Assembly (NCBI GenBank): GCA_942492825.1
Contig: OW818635.1
Span: forward strand, 496,001 to 560,000
Length of the DNA: 64,000 nt
From: GWE2-51-13 sp942492825
Lineage (GTDB): Bacteria > Bacillota_I > Bacilli_A > Erysipelotrichales > Erysipelotrichaceae
Direction of reading: 5' to 3'
Shown piece after piece: positions 1-7,686 of this stretch. The position numbers and the translations under genes were made by a program. The notes beneath the pieces were generated by a model. That model had not been told where the DNA came from. It ran no database searches and saw only the letters and a program-made list of their open reading frames with translations. The stretch's first letter is position 1. Each line of letters opens with the position of its first letter.

Positions 1-660
1 CAACAGGATATAAACCAAACCGCTGAGTTCGACGGTCGCGTTGCGACGAAGGTAGTTGATGAAATCAAATTCTTTTTTCGAGACCGCGAACAGATCTTCG
101 TTGATCGTCGGCAGATCCAAATCGCTTTCGGCCAAATACGCAGCGATTTTTAAAGTATGGGGCGTCGTATTGGTGGTCGAAAACTTGATCGTATCCGTCA
201 AGATCCCCATGTAGAGGTATTGGGCCGTTGCTTTGGATAGCGGTTTATCATGGCAGAACGTCTTCAACATCCCGGCGATGATTTCGCAGGTGCTGGCGGC
301 TTTCGCGTTGACGATCTCCAATTGCGCGTAAGGATCCGGTTGGGGATGGTGATCGATCTTTACGATCTGTTTCGCTTTCGCAAAACGCTGATCATCGATC
401 CGTGCGGCATTAGCGGTATCCAATACGATGGCCAAAGAACCTTCGACGGTTTCATCGGATACATCATCCGGTACTCCGAAGAGTTCGGGTTTGACACCGA
501 TATGCTTGCCTAACGCGTATACGTTTTTCTCGGGATAGGTTTCCTTCAACCATTTAACCAGTCCCCATTGGCTGCCCAACGCGTCGGGATCCGGGTTTTG
601 GTGGCGAAAAACACAGATCGTCTCCGCTTCCTCGATCCAAAGACGCAAGGTCTTATGCAT
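1..660 (-). CDS. nrnA: DHH-family phosphoesterase, NrnA-like nanoRNase / pAp phosphatase (3' end beyond window)
   Basis: Reading the minus strand from an ATG at 658-660 gives an open frame that runs off the left edge, so the C-terminus is missing. The N-terminus shows the first DHH-family metal motif as R-H-Q-N-P-D-P-D-A-L-G-S, then L-D-T-A-N and the signature D-H-H-P. This is the order seen in bifunctional oligoribonuclease / 3'-phosphoadenosine-5'-phosphate phosphatases (NrnA), which degrade 2-5 nt RNAs and pAp using Mn2+ in the cytoplasm. The DHHA1 substrate-binding domain would lie outside the window. It starts one base after the ackA stop codon, so it is the last visible gene of the smc-ftsY-ylxM-ackA-nrnA run. 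The split between nanoRNase and another DHH phosphodiesterase is by family resemblance only. Confidence 0.85.
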   Translation of the reverse strand, partial: MHKTLRLWIEEAETICVFRHQNPDPDALGSQWGLVKWLKETYPEKNVYALGKHIGVKPELFGVPDDVSDETVEGSLAIVLDTANAARIDDQRFAKAKQIVKIDHHPQPDPYAQLEIVNAKAASTCEIIAGMLKTFCHDKPLSKATAQYLYMGILTDTIKFSTTNTTPHTLKIAAYLAESDLDLPTINEDLFAVSKKEFDFINYLRRNATVELSGLVYILL

Positions 661-661
661 T

Positions 662-1858
662 CTAGAATCCTAACAAGACCGAAGTGTCTTGGGCGATGAC
701 CAATTCTTCATTGGTCGTGATCATCCAAACATCGACGTTGGAACCTTCAGACGAGAGTTTGATGTCCTGACCGCGGGATTTCTTGTTTAAGTCATAATCG
801 AAGTTGATGCCAAGGGCTTTCTGGACACGTTCCGTAATATCCGCACGTACCCCATAGTCGTTCTCGCCCAATCCGCCGGTGAAGACCAACGCATCCAAGC
901 TTCCCATCTGCATGACATAGCTTCCGATGGTCTGCGCGATGCGGTTGGCATAGATCTTGCGGGTCAATATGGCTTGTTGGTTGCCCTCTTCGACTGCTTT
1001 TTCGATGTCACGCGCGTCGCTGGACAAACCTGAAACACCTAACATCCCGGACTTCTTATTCAGGATGTCGATGACTTGTTCGGCGGTCTTGCCGAGTTTC
1101 TTCATCAAGAACGTGATGATCGCCGGGTCGATGTCGCCCGAACGGGTGCCCATCATGATCCCAGCCAACGGGGTGAATCCCATCGATGTGTTGACGGACT
1201 TCCCTTTTTCGATTGCGGTGACTGAAGCGCCGTTGCCTAAATGACATGTGATGATGTTGATGTCTTCGACATTCTTGCCCATCATCTGCGCGGTTTTGCG
1301 TCCGACATAGTAATGCGAGGTGCCATGGAAGCCATAGCGACGGATTTTGAAGTTCTGGTAATATTCGTAAGGGATCGGATAGAGATAGATATCCGGTTCC
1401 ATCGTTTGGTGGTAGGCGGTGTCGAAGACCATAACATGACGCGCAAAGGGCAACGCCTTCGCAAAGGCGCGATAGCCGATCAAGTTGGCCGGATTATGCA
1501 GCGGAGCCAAATCGGAAAGGTCTTCGATGTCTTTTTCGACCTTCGCATCGACGATGACGGAATTGGCATAGATTTCACCACCATGTACGACCCGGTGGCC
1601 GACCCCTTTGATTTCGTCCAAGCTTCCGACGATTTTGTGCGCGATCAGAGCATCAAGTACCATCGCGACCGCATCCCGATGGTCATGGATCGGCTGGACT
1701 TTCTTAAATTTCTCCGCGCCGACTTTGATGGAAAAGATCGCGTCTTCAAACCCGATCCTTTCAACGATCCCGCTGGTTAAGACCGTTTCCTGCGGCATTT
1801 CGAACATCTGGAATTTGAGGGACGAACTCCCTGCGTTTACTGAAATCACTTTGGTCAT
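662..1858 (-). CDS. ackA: Acetate kinase
   Basis: Makes ATP and acetate from acetyl phosphate and ADP in fermentative overflow metabolism, in the cytoplasm. The 398-residue length matches the family. Visible family motifs are N-A-G-S-S-S-L-K-F at the N-terminus, G-H-R-V-V-H-G-G, the D-T-A-Y-H-Q-T-M region, H-L-G-N-G-A-S, G-T-R-S-G-D-I-D-P and F-T-G-G-L-G-E-N-D near the C-terminus. The start is fixed by an AAGGAGA site 4 bases upstream of ATG. No phosphotransacetylase gene is adjacent; ackA sits between ylxM and nrnA with gaps of 10 bases and 1 base, so it is probably carried on the smc-ftsY transcript, an unusual operon partner for acetate kinase. Confidence 0.97.
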   Translation of the reverse strand: MTKVISVNAGSSSLKFQMFEMPQETVLTSGIVERIGFEDAIFSIKVGAEKFKKVQPIHDHRDAVAMVLDALIAHKIVGSLDEIKGVGHRVVHGGEIYANSVIVDAKVEKDIEDLSDLAPLHNPANLIGYRAFAKALPFARHVMVFDTAYHQTMEPDIYLYPIPYEYYQNFKIRRYGFHGTSHYYVGRKTAQMMGKNVEDINIITCHLGNGASVTAIEKGKSVNTSMGFTPLAGIMMGTRSGDIDPAIITFLMKKLGKTAEQVIDILNKKSGMLGVSGLSSDARDIEKAVEEGNQQAILTRKIYANRIAQTIGSYVMQMGSLDALVFTGGLGENDYGVRADITERVQKALGINFDYDLNKKSRGQDIKLSSEGSNVDVWMITTNEELVIAQDTSVLLGF

Positions 1859-1868
1859 AGTTTCTCCT

Positions 1869-2183
1869 TCACTCGCTTTCGAGCAGTTGTTTGGTTATTT
1901 CATCAACCGCGTCGATCGATAGATCACGCAGTTTTTGATAAAGTTGTTTGCGCTGTCTGAACTTCTCGGCGCAGTGTAATTTGGATTCCGTCTCTTCCAG
2001 GATCTTCTCGACGCGCTGTAACGTTTCATGGACCGCGCTGCGGCTGCTTCCGACGTTCTCGGCGATCTCCGCCAAACTGAAGTCATCGCGGAAATGTATG
2101 GTCGCGATGGAACGTTGGTTGTCGGTCAACAAGTTTTCGTACCAATCCAAAAGTTCGTTGATGCGTTGCGTCTTATCCAGCAT
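1869..2183 (-). CDS. ylxM: YlxM family SRP-associated DNA-binding-like protein
   Basis: A 104-residue helical protein with a sigma-70 region-4-like helix-turn-helix (around residues 20-60: L-T-D-N-Q-R-S-I-A-T then S-L-A-E-I-A-E-N-V-G-S-S-R-S-A-V-H). This matches the UPF0122/YlxM family, which in Firmicutes binds the signal recognition particle. I chose the ATG at 2181-2183 because it follows a GAGG site and gives the family start M-L-D-K-T; longer in-frame starts would lie deep inside ftsY. The gene overlaps the end of ftsY by 11 bases. In Bacillus ylxM is followed by ffh; here it is followed by ackA and ffh lies 36 kb away, so the partner link with SRP survives only through ftsY. Confidence 0.88.
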   Translation of the reverse strand: MLDKTQRINELLDWYENLLTDNQRSIATIHFRDDFSLAEIAENVGSSRSAVHETLQRVEKILEETESKLHCAEKFRQRKQLYQKLRDLSIDAVDEITKQLLESE

Positions 2184-3141
2184 GATGGAATTCCTCGGTG
2201 ATACTGAAGAGGTAGCTTTCATGATCGAAGGGTCGCATCGCATCCGCCGATTCGCCCAGTCCGACGAATTTGACAGGAATCTTCAATACATCCGCGATGG
2301 CCAAGAGGATGCCGCCTTTGGCGGTTCCGTCCATCTTGGTGCAGATGATCCCGGTGACGCTGACGGCCTGCGTGAACGCTTCGGCTTGCGTCAGAGCGTT
2401 TTGTCCGGTGGTCGCATCCAGCACCAGCCAGACATGATCCGGCGCTTGTCCGGTTTCCTTGAGGATGACCCGGTTCATTTTAACCAGTTCGTTCATCAAG
2501 TTGACTTTGTTTTGAAGACGTCCGGCCGTATCGATCAACAAGAGATCGGCATGGTTTTGTTGCGCGTTGCGGATCGCATCCGTCACGACGCTGGCCGGGT
2601 CGGCGTTGTGTTTTCCGGCGACACAAGGAATGTCTAACCGACTTGCCCATTCTTCCAATTGCGTGACCGCTCCGGCACGAAATGTGTCGGCGGCCGCAAG
2701 GACGACGTTTTTACCTTGTTGCTGGTAATATTTCGCCAGTTTTGCGACACTGGTCGTTTTTCCGCTGCCGTTGACCCCGACGATCAACACGACATTCAAT
2801 CGACCCTCATGCATGGAAACGTTACTGTCGAGTCCGGTAAAGAAGTCGGCCATCGCTTCGCTGACGCAATCCAAGGCATCGTCGATCTTCTGGTATCCGT
2901 AATTTTTCACTTTTTTCTTGGTCGAAGTCAAAATCTTCGTCGCGGTTTTGAGTCCGATGTCGCTTTCCAAGAATACGGTCATCAGATCTTCGTAGAAACT
3001 GTCATCGATATCCGTCTTTCCGCCAAAAAGCGCACGCAATTTCTGACCGATCCCTTGGCTGGTTTTATGGAACCCGCTCAAGTATTGGTCGGCGTCTTTC
3101 TTTCCGGTGAATTTTTCCTTTAACGTCTGAAAGAAACTCAT
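2173..3141 (-). CDS. ftsY: Signal recognition particle receptor FtsY
   Basis: SRP receptor GTPase, which docks Ffh-bound ribosome-nascent chains at the membrane. The 322-residue protein has a short basic N-terminus (M-S-F-F-Q-T-L-K-E-K-F-T-G-K-K), an NG domain with G1 G-V-N-G-S-G-K-T-T, D-T-F-R-A-G-A, G3 D-T-A-G-R-L, G4 T-K-M-D-G and a closing G-L-G-E-S-A-D-A-M-R-P-F-D. It lacks the long acidic A domain of enterobacteria, as is usual in Firmicutes. The ATG at 3139-3141 shares an ATGA overlap with the smc stop; longer in-frame starts would lie within the smc coding region and are not needed. Downstream it overlaps ylxM by 11 bases. Confidence 0.96.
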   Translation of the reverse strand: MSFFQTLKEKFTGKKDADQYLSGFHKTSQGIGQKLRALFGGKTDIDDSFYEDLMTVFLESDIGLKTATKILTSTKKKVKNYGYQKIDDALDCVSEAMADFFTGLDSNVSMHEGRLNVVLIVGVNGSGKTTSVAKLAKYYQQQGKNVVLAAADTFRAGAVTQLEEWASRLDIPCVAGKHNADPASVVTDAIRNAQQNHADLLLIDTAGRLQNKVNLMNELVKMNRVILKETGQAPDHVWLVLDATTGQNALTQAEAFTQAVSVTGIICTKMDGTAKGGILLAIADVLKIPVKFVGLGESADAMRPFDHESYLFSITEEFHHAG

Positions 3142-6071
3142 GCTTGGGTCTCCTTTTCTTCGGCCAAGGTCACGGCTTCCGCTAACTTGACCTTCAACAT
3201 CTGCGAAACACCGCTTTGCGGCATCGTGACGCCGTATAGGACATCGCATTTCGCCATTGTCCCAGGACGGTGGGTAACGACCAAGAACTGTGTTTCCTGG
3301 CTGAAGTGTTTCAAGTAATTAGCGAAGCGATCGACGTTGGCTTGGTCGAGCGCGGCTTCGATCTCATCGAAAATGCATAACGGGACATGCCGTGCTTTTA
3401 AGATCGCAAAGAGGACACTGATGGCGATCAAACTCTTCTCGCCGCCGGAGAACAGACGGATGTTTTGGACCGCTTTGCCCGGAGGCTGGACGTCGATGTC
3501 GATGCCGGAGTTTAGGAGATCCTCGGGATCTTCGAGGGACAATTTGGCTTTACCGCCGCCAAACATCGCCGCGAAGACTTGCGGTAATTCCTGGTTGATC
3601 TTATGCATCATCTCGGAGAATTGAGTGACCATGACTTCGTCGAGTTCCTTGATCAAGTCCAGGATTTTATCGCGCGAAGATGTCAATTCTTCATATTGTT
3701 TCTTGAGGAATTCGTAGCGTTCGTTGACTTCTTCGAATTCCTGCGGGGCATTCATGTTGATGTTGCCGAGCGATTCGATCTCTTTGCGTAACCGTGCGAC
3801 TTCTTGGATGGCGTTTTCGACTGCCAAGGTTTGGACATGTTGTTGCGCATATTCGAAAGTCATCCGATATTCGGAAGCCAGACGGTTCATCTGATCTTCC
3901 AATTTGGTTTCGGTCCGCGTTTTATCGAGTTCGATGTCGCGCTTTTGCATCTGTAATAGATTGAGGTCGCGCCGTTGTTGGCGAACCTGCTGTTCCCGAC
4001 GTTCGCTTTCGGTCGCGGTTTTCAACCGATTCTCGCGTTGCGTACGCAAATTCAAGTTTAATTGGTCACGGCGTGAATAGGCTTGGTTGAGAAGCTGGAT
4101 CAAGTCATCCACGAATGCACCGCCATCGATGACGTCTTTGGGCGCTAAGCGGTCCAGATCATTTTGAAGACGTTCGTATTTGGCGCGTTTGGCATCCAAG
4201 ACCGGTTCAAGTTGAGCGACCGCGATCCTTGATTCCAACAACGAAGAATCCAGTTCGGTCTTCGTATTGCGCAATTGGCTGACGTCATCGGCATATTGGT
4301 CGACCTGTTGCTTCAGGGTTTGTTCTTGGCGCTGCAGTTCGCCGCTTTCCTTCTGCATCGATAGCGGCGAGGCGTTGTCGCGCTGTTTCCCGCCGGTCAT
4401 CGATCCGCCGCGATGGATGACATCTCCGTCCAAGGTAACGATCTTAGATCCGTATTTCAAGAGGGTCGCCAGTTGGTTCCCATGTTCTAGCGTATCACAG
4501 ACCAGCACATTACCGAGTAAGTTTGACCGAACTGGGTCAAAGGTGGCTTCGTTGGTGACGAAGTCGCTGGCCACACCCAGATATCCGGGGGTACCTTTAG
4601 CGATGATCGCATGTTCGCGACCGACATATCGATCAACTAACACGGTCAAAGGCAAGAATGTCGCACGTCCGGATTCGTTGCGTTTCAGAAAGCCGATCGC
4701 GCTGCGGGCGCTGTATTCGTCGCTGGTGACGATGTTGTAGAGGGCACCGCCCAAGGCCACGCTGATCGCTTCTTCGTAGCCGCTTGTCGGTTGAAGGAGC
4801 TTGGCGATGACGCCATGCACACCGACCAGACTTTGTTGGGCATTCAGGATGGCTTGGACACCGGCTTGATTTAAGAAAGGTCTTTCTTGAATATTCTTGA
4901 CGACTTCCAAGCGGTTGGTCACGCGTTGCAGACGCATCCGCGCTTCTTCGTATTTTTGGTTTCGTTCGGCGATCGCACGCGTCAATTCGATGCTGCGTTG
5001 GTTTAATAGGGTTACGTCCGCGTTTAAGCGTTCCAACCGTTGTTTCCGGTCTTCGAATTCGAATTTCGCTTCCGCCAACAAGTGTTGCAACTGCTGGCTT
5101 TGTTCTTCGGTCGAACCGGTTTCGATGGCATATTTACGCTTTTCGTCGATTTCGATCTTGCGTGTTTCCAAGGTCTGAATCTCGGCGACGATCTTCAACA
5201 GTTCTTCTTGGTCTTTATGGATTTCCATATCCAAACGATGCAAGTCGGTCCGTGCCAATAAATTGGCGTTTTCGTTGACTTGAATGCCGGCTTCCATGAC
5301 GGCTTCTTTCGATTGGATTTCGAAGAGTTGCTTCGCGATGTCATCCAGACGGGTTTGGTAGGTTTCGATCGATTGTGTCAATACCGCGACCTCGATCGCT
5401 TCGAGGTCCTGTTTCGCTTGCGCGTACAGTTCGGCTTTTTTCGCCGCTTTCTTCAGCGGGACGACCTGTTTTTGTAATTCTTGGAAAATATCGTAGACTC
5501 TCTCCAGATTGGATTGTGTCCGTTCCAGTTTGGTCAACGCGTCGTTTTTACGTTTCTTGTATTTGGCGACCCCTGCGGCTTCTTCGAAGATCGCCCGGCG
5601 ATCGGCCGGTTTCGCTTCCGCAAAATTACTGATGCTACCCTGCGAAATCATGCTTAAGGAATCCCGTCCGATCCCGCTGTCCAAGGTCAAATCCAGAATG
5701 TCCTTAAGGCGACACGGGGTTTTATTGATGAAGTACTCCCCTTCGGATGTCTGACGATGTAAACGGCGTGTGATTTCGATTTCGTCAAAAGCGACCGCAA
5801 ACGAGCGGTCGGAATTGTCAAACACCAACGTGACTTCCGCGATGTTGACTTTACGGCGGTTTTCCGAGCCGGTGAAAATGACGTCACTCATCGAGGATCC
5901 GCGCAATGACTTGACGGATTGTTCGCCTAACACCCAACGCACGGCGTCGGTGATGTTGCTTTTCCCGCAGCCGTTGGGTCCGACGATGCCCGTAACCGGG
6001 TGGTCGAAGGTAATGACGACCTTATCGGCGAACGACTTGAATCCCATCATTTCGATTCGTTTGAGAAACAT
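3138..6071 (-). CDS. smc: Chromosome segregation protein SMC (short-arm form)
   Basis: ATPase of the bacterial condensin that organises and segregates the chromosome with ScpA and ScpB. Walker A is G-P-N-G-C-G-K-S-N at about residues 31-39. A long heptad region leads to a hinge (about residues 395-565, with G-V-H-G-V-I-A near its start and R-G-G-S-M-T-G-G at its end), a second coiled coil returns, and the C-terminal head carries the signature L-F-S-G-G-E-K-S at about 873-880 and Walker B C-I-F-D-E-I-E. At 977 residues it is roughly 200 shorter than the Bacillus protein (about 1186), with both arms trimmed; Mollicutes SMC/P115 proteins have this length. No rnc gene lies upstream, unlike the common rnc-smc order. 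A promoter lies just upstream. Confidence 0.97.
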   Translation of the reverse strand: MFLKRIEMMGFKSFADKVVITFDHPVTGIVGPNGCGKSNITDAVRWVLGEQSVKSLRGSSMSDVIFTGSENRRKVNIAEVTLVFDNSDRSFAVAFDEIEITRRLHRQTSEGEYFINKTPCRLKDILDLTLDSGIGRDSLSMISQGSISNFAEAKPADRRAIFEEAAGVAKYKKRKNDALTKLERTQSNLERVYDIFQELQKQVVPLKKAAKKAELYAQAKQDLEAIEVAVLTQSIETYQTRLDDIAKQLFEIQSKEAVMEAGIQVNENANLLARTDLHRLDMEIHKDQEELLKIVAEIQTLETRKIEIDEKRKYAIETGSTEEQSQQLQHLLAEAKFEFEDRKQRLERLNADVTLLNQRSIELTRAIAERNQKYEEARMRLQRVTNRLEVVKNIQERPFLNQAGVQAILNAQQSLVGVHGVIAKLLQPTSGYEEAISVALGGALYNIVTSDEYSARSAIGFLKRNESGRATFLPLTVLVDRYVGREHAIIAKGTPGYLGVASDFVTNEATFDPVRSNLLGNVLVCDTLEHGNQLATLLKYGSKIVTLDGDVIHRGGSMTGGKQRDNASPLSMQKESGELQRQEQTLKQQVDQYADDVSQLRNTKTELDSSLLESRIAVAQLEPVLDAKRAKYERLQNDLDRLAPKDVIDGGAFVDDLIQLLNQAYSRRDQLNLNLRTQRENRLKTATESERREQQVRQQRRDLNLLQMQKRDIELDKTRTETKLEDQMNRLASEYRMTFEYAQQHVQTLAVENAIQEVARLRKEIESLGNINMNAPQEFEEVNERYEFLKKQYEELTSSRDKILDLIKELDEVMVTQFSEMMHKINQELPQVFAAMFGGGKAKLSLEDPEDLLNSGIDIDVQPPGKAVQNIRLFSGGEKSLIAISVLFAILKARHVPLCIFDEIEAALDQANVDRFANYLKHFSQETQFLVVTHRPGTMAKCDVLYGVTMPQSGVSQMLKVKLAEAVTLAEEKETQA

Positions 6072-6097
6072 GGCTAACCCCCGTTCTTCGACTTCTA

Positions 6098-6126
6098 ATT
6101 ATATCGTAGTTTCATCGAAAAAAGAA
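6098..6126 (-). promoter_or_regulatory. Candidate promoter of smc-ftsY-ylxM-ackA-nrnA
   Basis: On the minus strand a perfect -10 TATAAT (6098-6103) lies 27 bases upstream of the smc ATG. The -35 position 17 bases further up reads TTCTTT, a poor match that falls inside the T-run of the mscS terminator. The strong -10 and position support a start site near 6091. Confidence 0.55.
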
Positions 6127-6147
6127 GACGGAAACCTCCGCCTTCTT
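6118..6147 (-). terminator. Rho-independent terminator after mscS-family gene
   Basis: Minus strand reads AAGAAGGCGGA-GGT-TTCCGTCTTCTT followed by more T. The arms AAGAAG/CTTCTT and CGGA/TCCG pair with one G-T in between. It starts 9 bases after the stop of the channel gene and separates it from smc. Confidence 0.85.
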
Positions 6148-6155
6148 GCTTTGCG

Positions 6156-6974
6156 TCAATTCGCGCGATAATGCGCGAATTCGATCTTATGTTCGTTAAA
6201 CATTTCCAGAATTCGCAACCGAAGTGATGCGGAAGTTTCAAACCCCGAAGCGAAATCGGTTGTCCAGAACGACAGTCGGATCTGCGTCCCCAAGGGTGTG
6301 ACATCCAACACCATCGACCGGACTTCATCCTTACGGATCACTGCTGTATTTTCTTTCGCCGCTAAGACCATCAACGTCATCGCGGTCTGCACATCCGAAT
6401 CGAAATCGATCATGACGGAAACGTAATTCTGCGACTGCTTTTCGACGGCGTCCTTGTTTTCGACCACCGCCGTGTTCATCGTACTGTTGGGAATCATCAG
6501 ACGGTTGTTTTGCGCCGTCCGAAGCACCGTATGACGAAGATTGATATCCTCGACCACCCCCGCGATGTTCTTCTCGCTCAAGACCACCGTATCGCCGACG
6601 ACGAAAGGTTGAAACAAGGAGATGAAAATACCGGCGATCAGATTCGACAAAGTTTCCTGAGCTGCGAAGCCGACCACCAAGACGGCGACCCCCGATCCGG
6701 CAAGGATCGACATCGCGTATTCGCGAAACGGTCTCACTTGCATAAATACCGCCATGGCGGTGATGATATAAAGCAACGCTAGGAAAATGTGGCTGACAAA
6801 CGTGATCATCGACGGTGAAATCCGTCCACGCTTGATGAGCAACCGTACGCTATACCGCGCGATCGTTCGCACGACATAGGCGAAAACCAAAACCGCCAGC
6901 GAAGTTACCAAGAACGCGACCAAGCCGTTCTGGAAATAAAGATCCGCTTGTTTGATCCATGCCATGAGTTCCAT
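6156..6974 (-). CDS. Small-conductance mechanosensitive channel, MscS family
   Basis: A 272-residue integral membrane protein. Three hydrophobic segments lie at about residues 15-37, 57-80 and 88-125; the third holds the Gly/Ala-rich pore helix G-S-G-V-A-V-L-V-V-G-F-A-A-Q-E-T-L-S-N-L typical of MscS TM3. The beta domain follows with F-V-V-G-D-T-V and G-V-V-E-D-I-N-L-R-H-T, then P-N-S-T-M. Such channels open on membrane tension to release solutes on hypo-osmotic shock. The start ATG follows a GGGAG site 12 bases after the stop of the upstream repressor gene, so both are probably on one transcript, placing a stress channel under the repressor's own promoter. A terminator follows. Confidence 0.92.
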   Translation of the reverse strand: MELMAWIKQADLYFQNGLVAFLVTSLAVLVFAYVVRTIARYSVRLLIKRGRISPSMITFVSHIFLALLYIITAMAVFMQVRPFREYAMSILAGSGVAVLVVGFAAQETLSNLIAGIFISLFQPFVVGDTVVLSEKNIAGVVEDINLRHTVLRTAQNNRLMIPNSTMNTAVVENKDAVEKQSQNYVSVMIDFDSDVQTAMTLMVLAAKENTAVIRKDEVRSMVLDVTPLGTQIRLSFWTTDFASGFETSASLRLRILEMFNEHKIEFAHYRAN

Positions 6975-6986
6975 GGAGTCTCCCTT

Positions 6987-7586
6987 CTAGAATTTGATTT
7001 TATTATGAAGAACCCGTCCCAAAATCCGGACCGGCTTCTCGTCGATTTCCTCTTTCGTGTAGACCATCGGCGCATAGGCTTCGTTTTCAGCCTTCAAGAT
7101 CATCCGATCCTCCTCGAAGTACACCCGTTTGAGCGTCGCTTCGTCCGCAACCAGGATGACGGCGATCTGCCCGTTCTCGACTTGGTTCTGACGTCGCACA
7201 TAGACCAGGTCGCCCGGAAAAATACGGGCGCCGACCATCGAATCGCCGGTCACCTCAAGATAAAAATGCTCCCCGCCGCGCGATTCGGTCGAATCGACCC
7301 ATTCCTGACCGATCACTTCCTGTTCGGCGATCCGTAAAGGACCGCCTCTGACGATCCCTAAAATCGGAACCGCGATCGGCGTTTCGCTCTTCTCGCCCAT
7401 CAGTTCATCCATCGAAACGCGGAAAAAATCGGCCAATCGCCGAAGCGTTTCGGAAGGCGGGAACGAAGTTCCGTCTTCCCATTTCTGGATGGTCGTAAAC
7501 GACTTGTAACCGAACTCTTGCGCCAGATCTTGCTGGCTTAAGCCCTTTTGCCTGCGGAGCGACCGCAGGTTGTTTTTGAATGCCAT
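6987..7586 (-). CDS. XRE helix-turn-helix / S24 peptidase repressor (LexA- or HdiR-like)
   Basis: A 199-residue regulator. Residues 5-62 form an XRE helix-turn-helix (L-R-R-Q-K-G-L-S-Q-Q-D-L-A and T-I-Q-K-W-E-D-G). Residues about 72-199 form an S24 domain with the Ser of G-D-S-M at 116 and the Lys of T-L-K-R-V at 153, the LexA-type self-cleavage dyad. The cleavage-site region reads G-I-V-R-G-G-P, so Arg80-Gly81 stands where LexA has Ala-Gly. Architecture and neighbourhood resemble HdiR of Lactococcus, which represses itself and a umuC-type polymerase (family knowledge). The ATG at 7584-7586 is chosen because the promoter -10 lies just upstream of it; a longer frame would begin inside the operator. 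It faces the polymerase operon across two palindromes. Confidence 0.9.
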   Translation of the reverse strand: MAFKNNLRSLRRQKGLSQQDLAQEFGYKSFTTIQKWEDGTSFPPSETLRRLADFFRVSMDELMGEKSETPIAVPILGIVRGGPLRIAEQEVIGQEWVDSTESRGGEHFYLEVTGDSMVGARIFPGDLVYVRRQNQVENGQIAVILVADEATLKRVYFEEDRMILKAENEAYAPMVYTKEEIDEKPVRILGRVLHNKIKF

Positions 7587-7601
7587 GGTATCACCGGTTT
7601 T

Positions 7602-7630
7602 ATTGTAGCATCGCCTTGAAATAAATTCAA
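7602..7630 (-). promoter_or_regulatory. Promoter of the XRE-S24 repressor
   Basis: Minus strand -35 TTGAAT (7625-7630), 17-base spacer, -10 TACAAT (7602-7607), 15 bases before the repressor ATG. The whole -35 lies within palindrome 1, so occupancy would block the repressor's own transcription. Confidence 0.75.
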
Positions 7631-7631
7631 G
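7615..7631. promoter_or_regulatory. Operator palindrome 1, CTTGAA-N5-TTCAAG
   Basis: CTTGAAATAAATTCAAG. Six-base arms are perfectly inverted around five bases. It matches the second copy at 7644-7660 in 16 of 17 positions and the two centres are 29 bases apart. It covers the -35 of the repressor promoter. Assignment to the XRE-S24 repressor is inferred from position. Confidence 0.75.
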
Positions 7632-7637
7632 CAAGGC

Positions 7638-7666
7638 TTGTAACTTGAAATGAATTCAAGTAAACT
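7638..7666 (+). promoter_or_regulatory. Promoter of the Y-family polymerase operon
   Basis: -35 TTGTAA (7638-7643) and -10 TAAACT (7661-7666) are separated by exactly 17 bases, and those 17 bases are palindrome 2. An AGGAGGTG ribosome binding site follows at 7673-7680. Confidence 0.72.
7644..7660. promoter_or_regulatory. Operator palindrome 2, CTTGAA-N5-TTCAAG
   Basis: CTTGAAATGAATTCAAG fills the spacer of the polymerase promoter from end to end, an ideal place for a repressor to exclude RNA polymerase. It is the same box as palindrome 1 apart from one central base. Confidence 0.78.
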
Positions 7667-7686
7667 AAAAGCAGGAGGTGACAACC

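Noticed and set aside
1241..1780. Long plus-strand open frame across ackA
   Set aside because: It lies entirely opposite acetate kinase, has no ribosome binding site and no family features.
1948..2637. 229-codon plus-strand frame opposite ylxM/ftsY
   Set aside because: Antisense to two firmly identified genes; composition is that of a shadow frame.
3138..3141. Possible use of UGA as Trp, suggested by Mollicutes-like SMC length
   Set aside because: Several genes end at TGA in ATGA overlaps with the next start and Trp residues are encoded by TGG, so the standard bacterial code fits.
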